From: Bacteroidota bacterium
GTDB taxonomy: Bacteria > Bacteroidota > Bacteroidia > Cytophagales > Cyclobacteriaceae
Direction: 5' to 3'
DNA length: 50,622 nucleotides
Assembly (NCBI GenBank): GCA_016191555.1
Contig: JACPVX010000070.1
Coordinates: 1-50,622, forward strand
Part shown: piece after piece, positions 1-7,158 of the stretch
Position numbering within the stretch: position 1 is the first letter of the stretch
Layout of the letters: each line of letters opens with the position of its first letter
Position numbers and translations under genes: made by a program
The notes under the pieces: model-generated
Database searches by the model: none
Seen by the model: only the letters and a program-made list of their open reading frames with translations
What the model was told of the DNA's origin: nothing

Positions 1-98
1 CTATATTTAAATTTTTACATTACTTATTTACAGTATTAATATTTGAATAATATGATATGCCTATACAATTATTTATACAGTATATAATCATTAATTAG
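1..98. other. AT-rich segment not matching the adjoining oxidase gene
   Basis: Only about 15 percent of these bases are G or C. Read in the frame of the oxidase gene that follows, the segment gives no subunit I-like residues and ends in an in-frame TAG at 96-98. From 99 onward the translation fits subunit I. The segment is therefore foreign to the gene: an assembly or contig end, or an insertion that removed the 5' part of the gene. The sequence alone cannot decide. Confidence 0.6.
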
Positions 99-1733
99 CA
101 CAAACTTTGGTTAACAGCCGAAGGCAAGATAGATCCTGAGTTCTATTTGGCACTTGTGACGATGCACGGTACCATCATGGTATTCTTTGTGTTGACTGCC
201 GGATTGAGTGGAACGTTCAGTAACTTCCTAATTCCCCTGCAGATCGGAGCCCGTGATATGGCTTCCGGCTTCATGAATATGCTTTCCTATTGGTTCTTCT
301 TTTTGTCAAGCGCCATTATGTTTGTATCCCTTTTTATCTCTACTGGTCCTGCGGCAGGTGGCTGGGTAATTTATCCTCCATTGAGCGCATTACCTCAGGC
401 GATTCCAGGGTCAGGTTTGGGTATGACATTGTGGTTGGTTTCAATGGCTTTATTCATCGTAAGTTCATTGTTAGGAAGTATTAACTATATCACCACAGTA
501 ATCAACCTGCGAACTGTAGGGATGTCGTTCACCAAACTGCCATTAACTATCTGGGCGTTTTTCTTAACTGCCGTGATTGGAATTCTATCGTTCCCGGTGT
601 TGTTCGCAGCGGCATTACTATTGATCTTTGACCGAAGTTTCGGAACAAGCTTCTACTTGTCTGATATTTATATTGGAGGCGAGGCATTACCCAATCAAGG
701 AGGTAGCCCGATTTTGTTCCAGCACTTATTCTGGTTCCTCGGCCATCCGGAAGTATACATCGTATTATTACCGGCCTTGGGTATTACTTCAGAGATTATT
801 GCAACTAATTCGCGCAAGCCAATCTTTGGTTATAAGGCGATGGTTGGATCCATGTTATTCATCGCGATTCTTTCTTTCGTTGTGTGGGCTCACCACATGT
901 TTGTAACGGGAATGAATCCTTTCCTCGGGTCAATTTTCACGCTCCTTACATTGATTATTGCAGTTCCTTCGGCAGTAAAAATATTTAACTATGTAACAAC
1001 ATTATGGAAAGGTAACATCCGCTTTACGCCTGCCATGTTGTTCTCGATCGGATTGGTTTCCTTCTTCTTAACGGGTGGTATCACTGGTATTTTCTTAGGT
1101 AATTCAGCCGTTGATATTCAATTGCACGACACTTACTTTGTAGTAGCCCACTTTCACTTGGTAATGGGTAGCGCATCTTTCTTCGGAATGATGGCGGGTG
1201 TTTACCATTGGTTCCCGAAAATGTTTGGCAGAATGATGGATGAGAAGTTAGGTTATTTACATTTCTGGTTAACATTTGTTGGGGTTTACTTGGTATTCTT
1301 CCCTATGCACTACATCGGTATCGCGGGTTTCCCAAGAAGATATTATTCATGGACGGCATTCGAAACTTTTAGTGGATTTGCTGATTTGAATATGTTAGTG
1401 AGTGTGGCTGCCATCTTAACTTTAGCAGCTCAGTTCGTATTCTTATTCAACTTTATTTATCATATTTTCCGTGGCAAGCCAGCTCCGGCAAACCCTTGGA
1501 ATGCTACTACATTGGAGTGGACTACACCGCGTGTTCCCGGACATGGTAACTGGCCAGGTGAGATACCAACTGTGTATCGTTGGCCATATGACTACAGCAA
1601 GCCTGGATCAAAAGAAGATTTTATTCCACAACATATTCCGTTCTCTGAAACACCTGAATCTAATTTACCACACGAAAACGATCAGATTAAATTAGATCTT
1701 GGCGGTGCAGGGGTAGGAGGAGATAAACACTAA
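99..1733 (+). CDS. ctaD: Cytochrome c oxidase subunit I, 5'-truncated
   Basis: This is the catalytic heme-copper subunit of an aa3/caa3-type oxidase, which reduces O2 to water and pumps protons in the inner membrane. Visible landmarks are the heme a ligand His in VTMHGTIM, the CuB site HPEVY with the cross-linking Tyr, the His pair HHMFVTGMNP, and LHDTYFVVAHFHLVMG with the heme a3 and heme a ligands. The K-channel region GYKAMVGSM is present. Family members have roughly 70-90 more residues at the N-terminus, including the first transmembrane helix. Here similarity starts at about base 99, straight after an in-frame stop. The first usable start is a TTG at 147, which would give 528 residues without helix I. 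No subunit II gene is visible; it would normally lie upstream. I treat this entry as partial or broken. Confidence 0.93.
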   Translation, partial: HKLWLTAEGKIDPEFYLALVTMHGTIMVFFVLTAGLSGTFSNFLIPLQIGARDMASGFMNMLSYWFFFLSSAIMFVSLFISTGPAAGGWVIYPPLSALPQAIPGSGLGMTLWLVSMALFIVSSLLGSINYITTVINLRTVGMSFTKLPLTIWAFFLTAVIGILSFPVLFAAALLLIFDRSFGTSFYLSDIYIGGEALPNQGGSPILFQHLFWFLGHPEVYIVLLPALGITSEIIATNSRKPIFGYKAMVGSMLFIAILSFVVWAHHMFVTGMNPFLGSIFTLLTLIIAVPSAVKIFNYVTTLWKGNIRFTPAMLFSIGLVSFFLTGGITGIFLGNSAVDIQLHDTYFVVAHFHLVMGSASFFGMMAGVYHWFPKMFGRMMDEKLGYLHFWLTFVGVYLVFFPMHYIGIAGFPRRYYSWTAFETFSGFADLNMLVSVAAILTLAAQFVFLFNFIYHIFRGKPAPANPWNATTLEWTTPRVPGHGNWPGEIPTVYRWPYDYSKPGSKEDFIPQHIPFSETPESNLPHENDQIKLDLGGAGVGGDKH

Positions 1734-1753
1734 TCCTTTCGGATTAGAAAAGA

Positions 1754-2782
1754 TTGAACGCAACAGCGACTAAAGGATTTTTTAAGCTTAGCTTAACTAC
1801 TTTAGTCGCTGTTTATTTTTTAATAGCTGTAGGTGGCATTGTTCGTGCTACAGGCTCAGGCATGGGGTGCCCGGATTGGCCCAAATGCTTTGGAAGTTGG
1901 GTTCCTCCGACATCCGTTGAGCAGCTTCCCGATAATTACAAAGAATCATACGCCCAGTACAGAGATAAGAAGAATCAGAAGTTTGTTCGCATACTTCATG
2001 CGGTGGGGATGCATGAAACAGCTGATCAAATTTCTACTGATAAGTCGATTTTGGTGGAGGCAGACTTTAATCCAACAAAAACATGGATTGAATATCTCAA
2101 TCGAATAGTAGGGGTGATCATTGGGTTGCTGATTGTTATCTTATTTCTTCGATCCCTACAGTTTAGAAAAGCGATTCCATCTATTTTTTGGCTTTCATTG
2201 GCTACCTTGATAGCTGTATTGATTCAAGGATGGTTTGGTTCTATTGTGGTTTCAACTAATCTTACCCAGTGGACGATTACAGTACATATGTTTCTAGCGA
2301 TGCTGATCGTGGCCATTTTGGTGTACCTGGCATCGGTTAGCGCCAATCATCTTGCTACTATTCAGGTGGCACCTTCAGTTAAATGGTGGGTGGTGCTTTG
2401 TGCAGGATTGCTTTTAACTCAGACTTTTTTTGGTACTCAAGTTCGGGAAGGTATTGATCGATTAGTAGGGGTAACTCGTGATACATGGATTGCCTCACTG
2501 GGAATGGAGTTTATCATTCACCGTTCGTTTTCATGGGTCATTGTGCTGGCACATGGCTATCTCCTCTGGAAGTTATATAAAACAAGTTCTGCGAAAGCTT
2601 TAACAACAACCTTAATGGTGTTAATTTTGGCCTCTGTTTTTAGTGGTGTGGGCATGGCCTACGGAGGAGTGCCTCCTTTTTTGCAACCTGTTCATCTAAC
2701 ATTGGCAACGGTTACGTTCGGGGTGCAACTATATTTGTTTTTCGGGTTGAACAGTGGAAATAAAACGGTGTTAGTTAGCTAG
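1754..2782 (+). CDS. ctaA: Heme A synthase, CtaA/COX15 family
   Basis: This membrane enzyme oxidises the C8 methyl of heme O to a formyl group, making heme A for the oxidase encoded beside it. Its 342 residues form about eight transmembrane helices. The N-terminal half has the Cys pair in GCPDWPKC after the first helix and the His motif HAVGMHE, followed by LNRIVGVIIGLL. The C-terminal half has WTITVHMFLA, FIIHRSFSWVIVLAHGY and QPVHLTLATVTF, which supply the conserved heme-binding His residues. The start is a TTG about 20 bases after the oxidase stop; no better in-frame ATG precedes the first helix. The gene is followed after 2 bases by heme O synthase, so the two are surely cotranscribed. 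Confidence 0.93.
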   Translation: MNATATKGFFKLSLTTLVAVYFLIAVGGIVRATGSGMGCPDWPKCFGSWVPPTSVEQLPDNYKESYAQYRDKKNQKFVRILHAVGMHETADQISTDKSILVEADFNPTKTWIEYLNRIVGVIIGLLIVILFLRSLQFRKAIPSIFWLSLATLIAVLIQGWFGSIVVSTNLTQWTITVHMFLAMLIVAILVYLASVSANHLATIQVAPSVKWWVVLCAGLLLTQTFFGTQVREGIDRLVGVTRDTWIASLGMEFIIHRSFSWVIVLAHGYLLWKLYKTSSAKALTTTLMVLILASVFSGVGMAYGGVPPFLQPVHLTLATVTFGVQLYLFFGLNSGNKTVLVS

Positions 2783-2784
2783 AT

Positions 2785-3678
2785 ATGGAAGTCGTACAAA
2801 ATCTAAGTGCTACAACGCTTGCCATTGGCAAGATGAAAGCTTATTACGAGCTTTTAAAGCCACGGCTATCCATGTTGGTAGCGTTCTCTTGTGCTTTTGG
2901 ATACGGATTAGCCTCTAAGGGAAGTATTGATTGGTTGGTATTAACCATGCTGGTTCTCGGCGCCTTTCTATTGTCAGGAGCATCTGTCTGCATTAACCAG
3001 ATTATCGAGCGCGATCTTGACAAAATAATGACGCGTACCATGTCTCGCCCCATTCCCACAGGACGGGTTTCCGTCAATGAAGCCATCATCTTTTCAGTAA
3101 TTTGTCTGGCGCTAAGCATCATTATATTAGCGTTGTTTACGAATCCTCTTACCGTGACGTTATCCATCGTTTCGATGGTGCTTTATAGTTTCATTTACAC
3201 CCCTTTAAAGCGTGTTGGGCCAATTGCCGTTTTTGTGGGAGCAATTCCAGGCGCGTTGCCACCTCTACTGGGATGGATTGCCATGACAGGAGGAATTACC
3301 TACGAGGCAATGATCATTTTTGGTATTCAATTTATCTGGCAGTTTCCACACTTTTGGGCGATTGCCTGGGTAGCGGATGATGATTATAAAAAGGCTGGAT
3401 TTAAGCTGTTGCCATCGGGAGGAGGGAAGGATTTGAACACTGCGATTCAAATTATGGTTTATACGATGTTTTTGATACCGCTTGGGTTACTTCCTGCTAA
3501 ATTTGGAATAACCGGATTGGATTCCGCGATTGTTGCTTCTGTTTGTGGAGTGGCTTTCTTCGCCCAAACGTTTTCATTGATGAAAACAGGTAGCCAAAAG
3601 TCTGCCAAGCGAATTATGTTCGGCTCCTTTTTATACTTACCGATTGTACAGATTGCTTATTTGTTGGACAAAATTTAA
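2785..3678 (+). CDS. ctaB: Protoheme IX farnesyltransferase (heme O synthase)
   Basis: This UbiA-superfamily enzyme transfers a farnesyl group to protoheme to make heme O, the substrate of the heme A synthase encoded just upstream. The 297-residue protein has about nine membrane helices. The prenyl-diphosphate-binding Asp-rich motif is NQIIERDLDKIMTRTMSRPI near residue 75, followed by the conserved PTGRVS. The second loop motif, WVADDDYKKAGFKLLP, is near residue 195. Length and motifs are typical of the family. It starts 2 bases after ctaA and ends 8 bases before the first subunit III gene, so it sits inside the oxidase operon. Confidence 0.95.
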   Translation: MEVVQNLSATTLAIGKMKAYYELLKPRLSMLVAFSCAFGYGLASKGSIDWLVLTMLVLGAFLLSGASVCINQIIERDLDKIMTRTMSRPIPTGRVSVNEAIIFSVICLALSIIILALFTNPLTVTLSIVSMVLYSFIYTPLKRVGPIAVFVGAIPGALPPLLGWIAMTGGITYEAMIIFGIQFIWQFPHFWAIAWVADDDYKKAGFKLLPSGGGKDLNTAIQIMVYTMFLIPLGLLPAKFGITGLDSAIVASVCGVAFFAQTFSLMKTGSQKSAKRIMFGSFLYLPIVQIAYLLDKI

Positions 3679-3686
3679 TTACAATT

Positions 3687-4274
3687 ATGAACGAGGCTGT
3701 TGATTTTAAAATTGTTGAGGCTCCCGCGAAGCCCATTTCCATGAATCCAAAGAAATTTGGAATGTGGTTGTTTATGGCGAGTGTCATGATGCTGTTTATT
3801 TCACTGACCTCAGCTTATATAGTGCGGCAGGCAGAAGGAAACTGGATACATTTTGATTTGCCGAAACTGTTTTTAGCCTCATGTGGAGTGATAGTGGCGA
3901 GTAGCGTCTCCATGCAACTAGGCTATTGGGCGGCTAAGAAAAATCAATTTAGTCTAATTAAAACGTATGTTGCAGTGACTACGGTTTTAGGATTTGTCTT
4001 TCTTGTTCTCCAGTATTTGGGATGGAAGGATATGGTATCTAATAGCATCTATTTGGTTGGCAATCCTTCAGGGTCTTTCATTTACATTCTAACTGGTTTA
4101 CATGGATTGCACATTGTGAGTGCGATTGTCTATCTCTTGATCGTTTTGAAATCTGCTTCCCAGCAAAAAATTTCATCCGATAACATGACCCAGATGGAAA
4201 TGTGCACAACTTATTGGCATTTTTTAGGTCTTCTTTGGCTATATTTGTTCGTTTTCTTAACATTGCTGAGATAA
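3687..4274 (+). CDS. Cytochrome c oxidase subunit III-like protein, short form
   Basis: This is a heme-copper oxidase subunit III family protein of 195 residues with five predicted membrane helices, beginning KKFGMWLFMASVMMLFISL. The C-terminus, TYWHFLGLLWLYLFVFL, is the conserved last helix of subunit III. Bacteroidota oxidase clusters commonly carry two consecutive subunit III genes, and this is the shorter first one (comparable to coxO in coxMNOP-type nomenclature). It is expected to pack against subunit I and stabilise its proton uptake. It lies 8 bases after ctaB and 10 bases before the second subunit III gene. Confidence 0.9.
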   Translation: MNEAVDFKIVEAPAKPISMNPKKFGMWLFMASVMMLFISLTSAYIVRQAEGNWIHFDLPKLFLASCGVIVASSVSMQLGYWAAKKNQFSLIKTYVAVTTVLGFVFLVLQYLGWKDMVSNSIYLVGNPSGSFIYILTGLHGLHIVSAIVYLLIVLKSASQQKISSDNMTQMEMCTTYWHFLGLLWLYLFVFLTLLR

Positions 4275-4284
4275 ATTTCTACCC

Positions 4285-5052
4285 ATGGCACACGCACACG
4301 CGACAACCGCACCGGATCAAAATGTTTGGAATGGAGGAGTAGCTCCACTAGGCGCCAGTTATGGCAAGCTGATGATGTGGTTCTTCTTGCTTTCAGATGC
4401 ATTCACCTTCTCTGGATTATTGATCACGTATGGTTTGGTTCGCTCTTCTCATCCCGCTTTCGAAGGCTTAGCTCAGGCTTTCACTTTTTCTCATGATTAC
4501 TGGCCTATTCCCGAAAAGGTATTTGAGGCGGTTCCTTTCTTACATGGCGTTTCATTGCCACTCGTTTTTGTAGGTATCATGACCTTCATTTTGATCATGA
4601 GCAGTGTTACGATGGTGTTGGCGGTAGAGGCTGGTCATCGCATGGATCAAAAAGCGGTAGAGAAATGGATGTTATGGACAATCTTAGGTGGTCTTACTTT
4701 CTTGGGCTGCCAAGCGTGGGAGTGGACGCACTTTATTGTTGGTACGGATACGCCTACATTGGTGAAAGACTTTGTCAATGGGCAATGGATTACTAAAGAA
4801 GTAACGGGAGCTAATCTTCACATTAATCAATACGGGCCTCAGGACTTTGCTGACTTCTTCTTCTTTATAACTGGATTTCACGGTTTCCACGTATTCAGCG
4901 GTGTGCTATTAAACTTCCTTATTTATTATAATACCGTAACGGGTGTTTACAACCGCAGAGGTCACTATGAGATGGTTGAGAAAGTAGGCCTGTACTGGCA
5001 CTTTGTAGACTTAGTTTGGGTATTCGTATTTACGTTCTTCTATCTTGTTTAA
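4285..5052 (+). CDS. ctaE: Cytochrome c oxidase subunit III, long form
   Basis: This second subunit III protein has 255 residues. After a His-rich N-terminus it reads YGKLMMWFFLLSDAFTFSGLL, then further helices, the FFFITGFHGFHVFSGVLLN segment (the conserved xTGFHGxHV pattern), and ends GLYWHFVDLVWVFVFTFFYLV, the signature last helix of subunit III. An extra loop between helices, around residues 150-185, is typical of Bacteroidota versions. It directly follows the short subunit III gene and precedes subunit IV by 35 bases. Confidence 0.94.
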   Translation: MAHAHATTAPDQNVWNGGVAPLGASYGKLMMWFFLLSDAFTFSGLLITYGLVRSSHPAFEGLAQAFTFSHDYWPIPEKVFEAVPFLHGVSLPLVFVGIMTFILIMSSVTMVLAVEAGHRMDQKAVEKWMLWTILGGLTFLGCQAWEWTHFIVGTDTPTLVKDFVNGQWITKEVTGANLHINQYGPQDFADFFFFITGFHGFHVFSGVLLNFLIYYNTVTGVYNRRGHYEMVEKVGLYWHFVDLVWVFVFTFFYLV

Positions 5053-5087
5053 TCAGATTCACTCGTTAACATTCAAAATATAACCAC

Positions 5088-5420
5088 ATGGCACATCACG
5101 CACACGAACCTGAAGTTGTTGTACTTCCTCCAGATAAAGAAAAGATTAAGAAACTATGGACAGTTGCTGCAATTCTTGGAGCAATTACGGCAGTTGAATT
5201 CATCGTTGCTTTTACAGTACCTCATGGATTCTTCAAAACTAGCGTGTTCGTCATTATGACGATTGTGAAAGCAGGATATATTGTGGGTGAATTCATGCAC
5301 TTGAAATACGAAGCGAAAGTGCTTTTCTGGTCTGTGTTAATTCCAATCACATTCATCGTTTGGATGCTAATTGCTTTCTTATATGAAGGATTTCAATTAT
5401 CGGATGTTAACTTTATTTAG
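5088..5420 (+). CDS. Cytochrome c oxidase subunit IV (prokaryotic COX4 type)
   Basis: This small accessory oxidase subunit has 110 residues with three membrane helices after a His/Glu-rich N-terminus (MAHHAHEPEVVVL). The segment VIMTIVKAGYIVGEFMHLKYE is characteristic of prokaryotic COX4/CyoD-like subunits. It is the last structural gene of the oxidase block and is followed directly by a strong hairpin terminator. Confidence 0.9.
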   Translation: MAHHAHEPEVVVLPPDKEKIKKLWTVAAILGAITAVEFIVAFTVPHGFFKTSVFVIMTIVKAGYIVGEFMHLKYEAKVLFWSVLIPITFIVWMLIAFLYEGFQLSDVNFI

Positions 5421-5439
5421 GTACTAATGAAATTAAAAT

Positions 5440-5475
5440 AAAATGGCTAAGGGTTGACTTTAGCCATTTTTGTTT
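5440..5475 (+). terminator. Rho-independent terminator after the oxidase operon
   Basis: A perfect 11-bp stem is formed by 5440-5450 (AAAATGGCTAA) and 5460-5470 (TTAGCCATTTT), with a 9-base loop, and runs into a T-rich tract ending TTTTTGTTTT. It lies 19 bases after the subunit IV stop. It should end or attenuate transcription between the structural subunits and the SCO-like/DUF420 genes. Confidence 0.85.
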
Positions 5476-5515
5476 TAAGCGGGTATTGAATTAGATAGTT
5501 GTTAAAAATTGCTAA

Positions 5516-5998
5516 GTGAAAAGAAAAAATGTCCTGCTGAGCCTTGCTTTGCTGTTACCGGTGCTGGTATTCGTTTTCTTAAAATTTTTCGGGAAGAATA
5601 AGTTTGATATACCAGTATTTCATCAAGAAAGAGTGGAGGTAACAGGTGACTGCGATTTAAAATACGAGGTGCCTTATGTGGTTCCTAAGGAGACACTCAG
5701 CAAGTTAAACTGTGTTTTAGGAGAGCCTTCCATCATTCTTTTTTCCGACTTGGTAGGAGAGAGCAAGACACGATTGGAGGCGGAAATTCAAAAGAAGAAA
5801 TTGAACTTAATTGCGGCCGGTGGGTTATTGAATACTGAAGAGTTACGTAAGTTGTCGTGTATATTTGTGATGCCTTCGGGTTCTAATGCAGTGCTGGTGG
5901 ATGGAGAGCAGCGAATTCGAGGGTATTATGAGTTGAATGATCGAGATGAAACCGACCGCTTGATAGTGGAATTAAAAATATTGTTTAATGAGTACTGA
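5516..5998 (+). CDS. SCO-like membrane-anchored protein lacking the CxxxC copper motif
   Basis: The 160-residue product has one N-terminal membrane anchor (residues 5-23) and an extracytoplasmic domain. In Bacteroidota clusters this position, between subunit IV and DUF420, is normally held by a SCO1/SenC copper chaperone. The C-terminus (VLVDGEQRIRGYYELNDRDE, then DRLIVELKIL) closely matches the end of SCO proteins. The SCO CxxxC copper motif is absent: the Cys residues at DCDLK, KLNCVLG and LSCIF are scattered. The protein is also shorter than typical SCO proteins of about 200-230 residues. The start is a GTG. It overlaps the next gene by 11 bases. I infer a degenerate or repurposed thioredoxin-fold relative rather than an active copper donor. 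Confidence 0.65.
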   Translation: MKRKNVLLSLALLLPVLVFVFLKFFGKNKFDIPVFHQERVEVTGDCDLKYEVPYVVPKETLSKLNCVLGEPSIILFSDLVGESKTRLEAEIQKKKLNLIAAGGLLNTEELRKLSCIFVMPSGSNAVLVDGEQRIRGYYELNDRDETDRLIVELKILFNEY

Positions 5999-6518
5999 TT
6001 CACTTCAAAAAAAGGATCCTTTTCAGAAATTGATAATTGCGCTTTCGGTCGTAATACCGGTGGTGGTAGCTGCACTTTTTAGAATTAAAATAGACGGCTA
6101 TGATTTTTCCTTTCTACCACCCATTTATGCTGCTATCAATGGTTTTACAGCTGTGTTATTAGTGCTTGCTGTTCGAGCGATTAAGTCGGGCGATAGAAGC
6201 TTACACGAGACATTAATGAAAATTTGTATTGCCCTGTCAGCAACCTTTTTGGTGCTCTATGTTATTTACCATATGTTCAGCGACTCAACTACTTATGGCG
6301 GAGAAGGTGCAATGAAGTACATTTACTACTTTATTTTGATCACTCATATACTGTTATCTGTTTTGGTGATTCCATTTGTGTTATTTACTTTTTCTCGTGC
6401 CTTGTCAGGCAACTTTGAAAGACACAAATCTCTTGCTAAGATCACTTTTCCAATTTGGTTATATGTGGCAACTACAGGGGTGATAGTGTATTTGATGATT
6501 CGTCCTTATTACGTCTAG
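5988..6518 (+). CDS. DUF420 membrane protein, oxidase-assembly associated
   Basis: The 176 residues form five membrane helices. The features match the DUF420 family (relatives include CtaM of Bacillus/Staphylococcus): the IYAAINGFTAVLLVLAVRAI helix, conserved His residues in SLHETLMK, VIYHMF, LITHILLSV and FERHKSLAK, and the terminal IWLYVATTGVIVYLMI. CtaM-type proteins are needed for maturation of heme-copper oxidases, which fits this location. It overlaps the SCO-like gene by 11 bases and is followed after 3 bases by the next small gene, so they are translationally linked. Confidence 0.9.
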   Translation: MSTDSLQKKDPFQKLIIALSVVIPVVVAALFRIKIDGYDFSFLPPIYAAINGFTAVLLVLAVRAIKSGDRSLHETLMKICIALSATFLVLYVIYHMFSDSTTYGGEGAMKYIYYFILITHILLSVLVIPFVLFTFSRALSGNFERHKSLAKITFPIWLYVATTGVIVYLMIRPYYV

Positions 6519-6521
6519 ACT

Positions 6522-6773
6522 ATGAAAAAGATAGCAGTTTTAGGTTTGTTCGTTTTGCTAAGCACCAGTACGTGGGCGCAATGCGCGATGTGTAAAGCTA
6601 CTTTAGAGAACAACATCAGTAATGGAAACATAGGTATCGCAGCGGGAATCAATTTCGGAATTCTCTATCTATTTGTCGCCCCTTATTTAGCGATTGCTGC
6701 ACTAGGAATTTTTTGGTATAGAACCAGTAAAAAAAATGAAGCTAAGCAGGCAAGCAGCCATTTGGCAGGGTAA
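6522..6773 (+). CDS. Small membrane protein with signal peptide and CAMCK motif
   Basis: The 83-residue product has a signal peptide (MKKIAVLGLFVLLSTSTWAQ), directly followed by CAMCKATLE, then one hydrophobic helix (about residues 40-65) and a short charged tail. A CxxC pair just outside the membrane suggests metal or thiol chemistry, which would suit the oxidase-assembly context. I do not recognise a named family. It starts 3 bases after DUF420, and its last 38 bases overlap the next gene in another frame. Confidence 0.75.
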   Translation: MKKIAVLGLFVLLSTSTWAQCAMCKATLENNISNGNIGIAAGINFGILYLFVAPYLAIAALGIFWYRTSKKNEAKQASSHLAG

Positions 6774-7107
6774 ATGCCCTTGCTGTCGTGAAGGAGAGAT
6801 ATTTAAATATCCCTTGACCTCACTTACTAAATTTGGAGTGATGAATAAGCAGTGCGCTGTTTGCGAGACCAGCTTCATGCCTGAACCAGGTTTTTATTTT
6901 GGAGCACTTTATGTTAGCTATGCCTTTACGGTCGCTTTTTTTGTCGGAATCTGGTTTCTCTTATACTATTTCTTTCAGCCTGCCAAGTGGGTTTATTTTG
7001 TAGCCATCATCAGCACTTCCATTTTTTTTATTCCCTTTAGCTTTCGGTACTCGCGTATCCTGTTTCTCTACTGGTTTGGAGGCATTGAATTCAAAGGTAA
7101 AAATTAA
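6736..7107 (+). CDS. DUF983 family protein
   Basis: The 123-residue product has a cytoplasmic zinc-ribbon-like N-terminus (GKCPCCREGEIF, then NKQCAVCETSF, giving two CxxC pairs), then two membrane helices (roughly residues 55-80 and 83-103). This is the DUF983 layout, common near oxidase genes in Bacteroidota and Alphaproteobacteria. The ATG at 6736 lies inside the preceding gene. It must be the start, because the first CxxC motif lies only about 13 residues after it and no other in-frame ATG precedes that motif. Confidence 0.88.
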   Translation: MKLSRQAAIWQGKCPCCREGEIFKYPLTSLTKFGVMNKQCAVCETSFMPEPGFYFGALYVSYAFTVAFFVGIWFLLYYFFQPAKWVYFVAIISTSIFFIPFSFRYSRILFLYWFGGIEFKGKN

Positions 7108-7158
7108 TAAAGCCTCGCTTCCGCCTTCGTTATTTTGTACTTTTAGTGAAAGAGTAAT

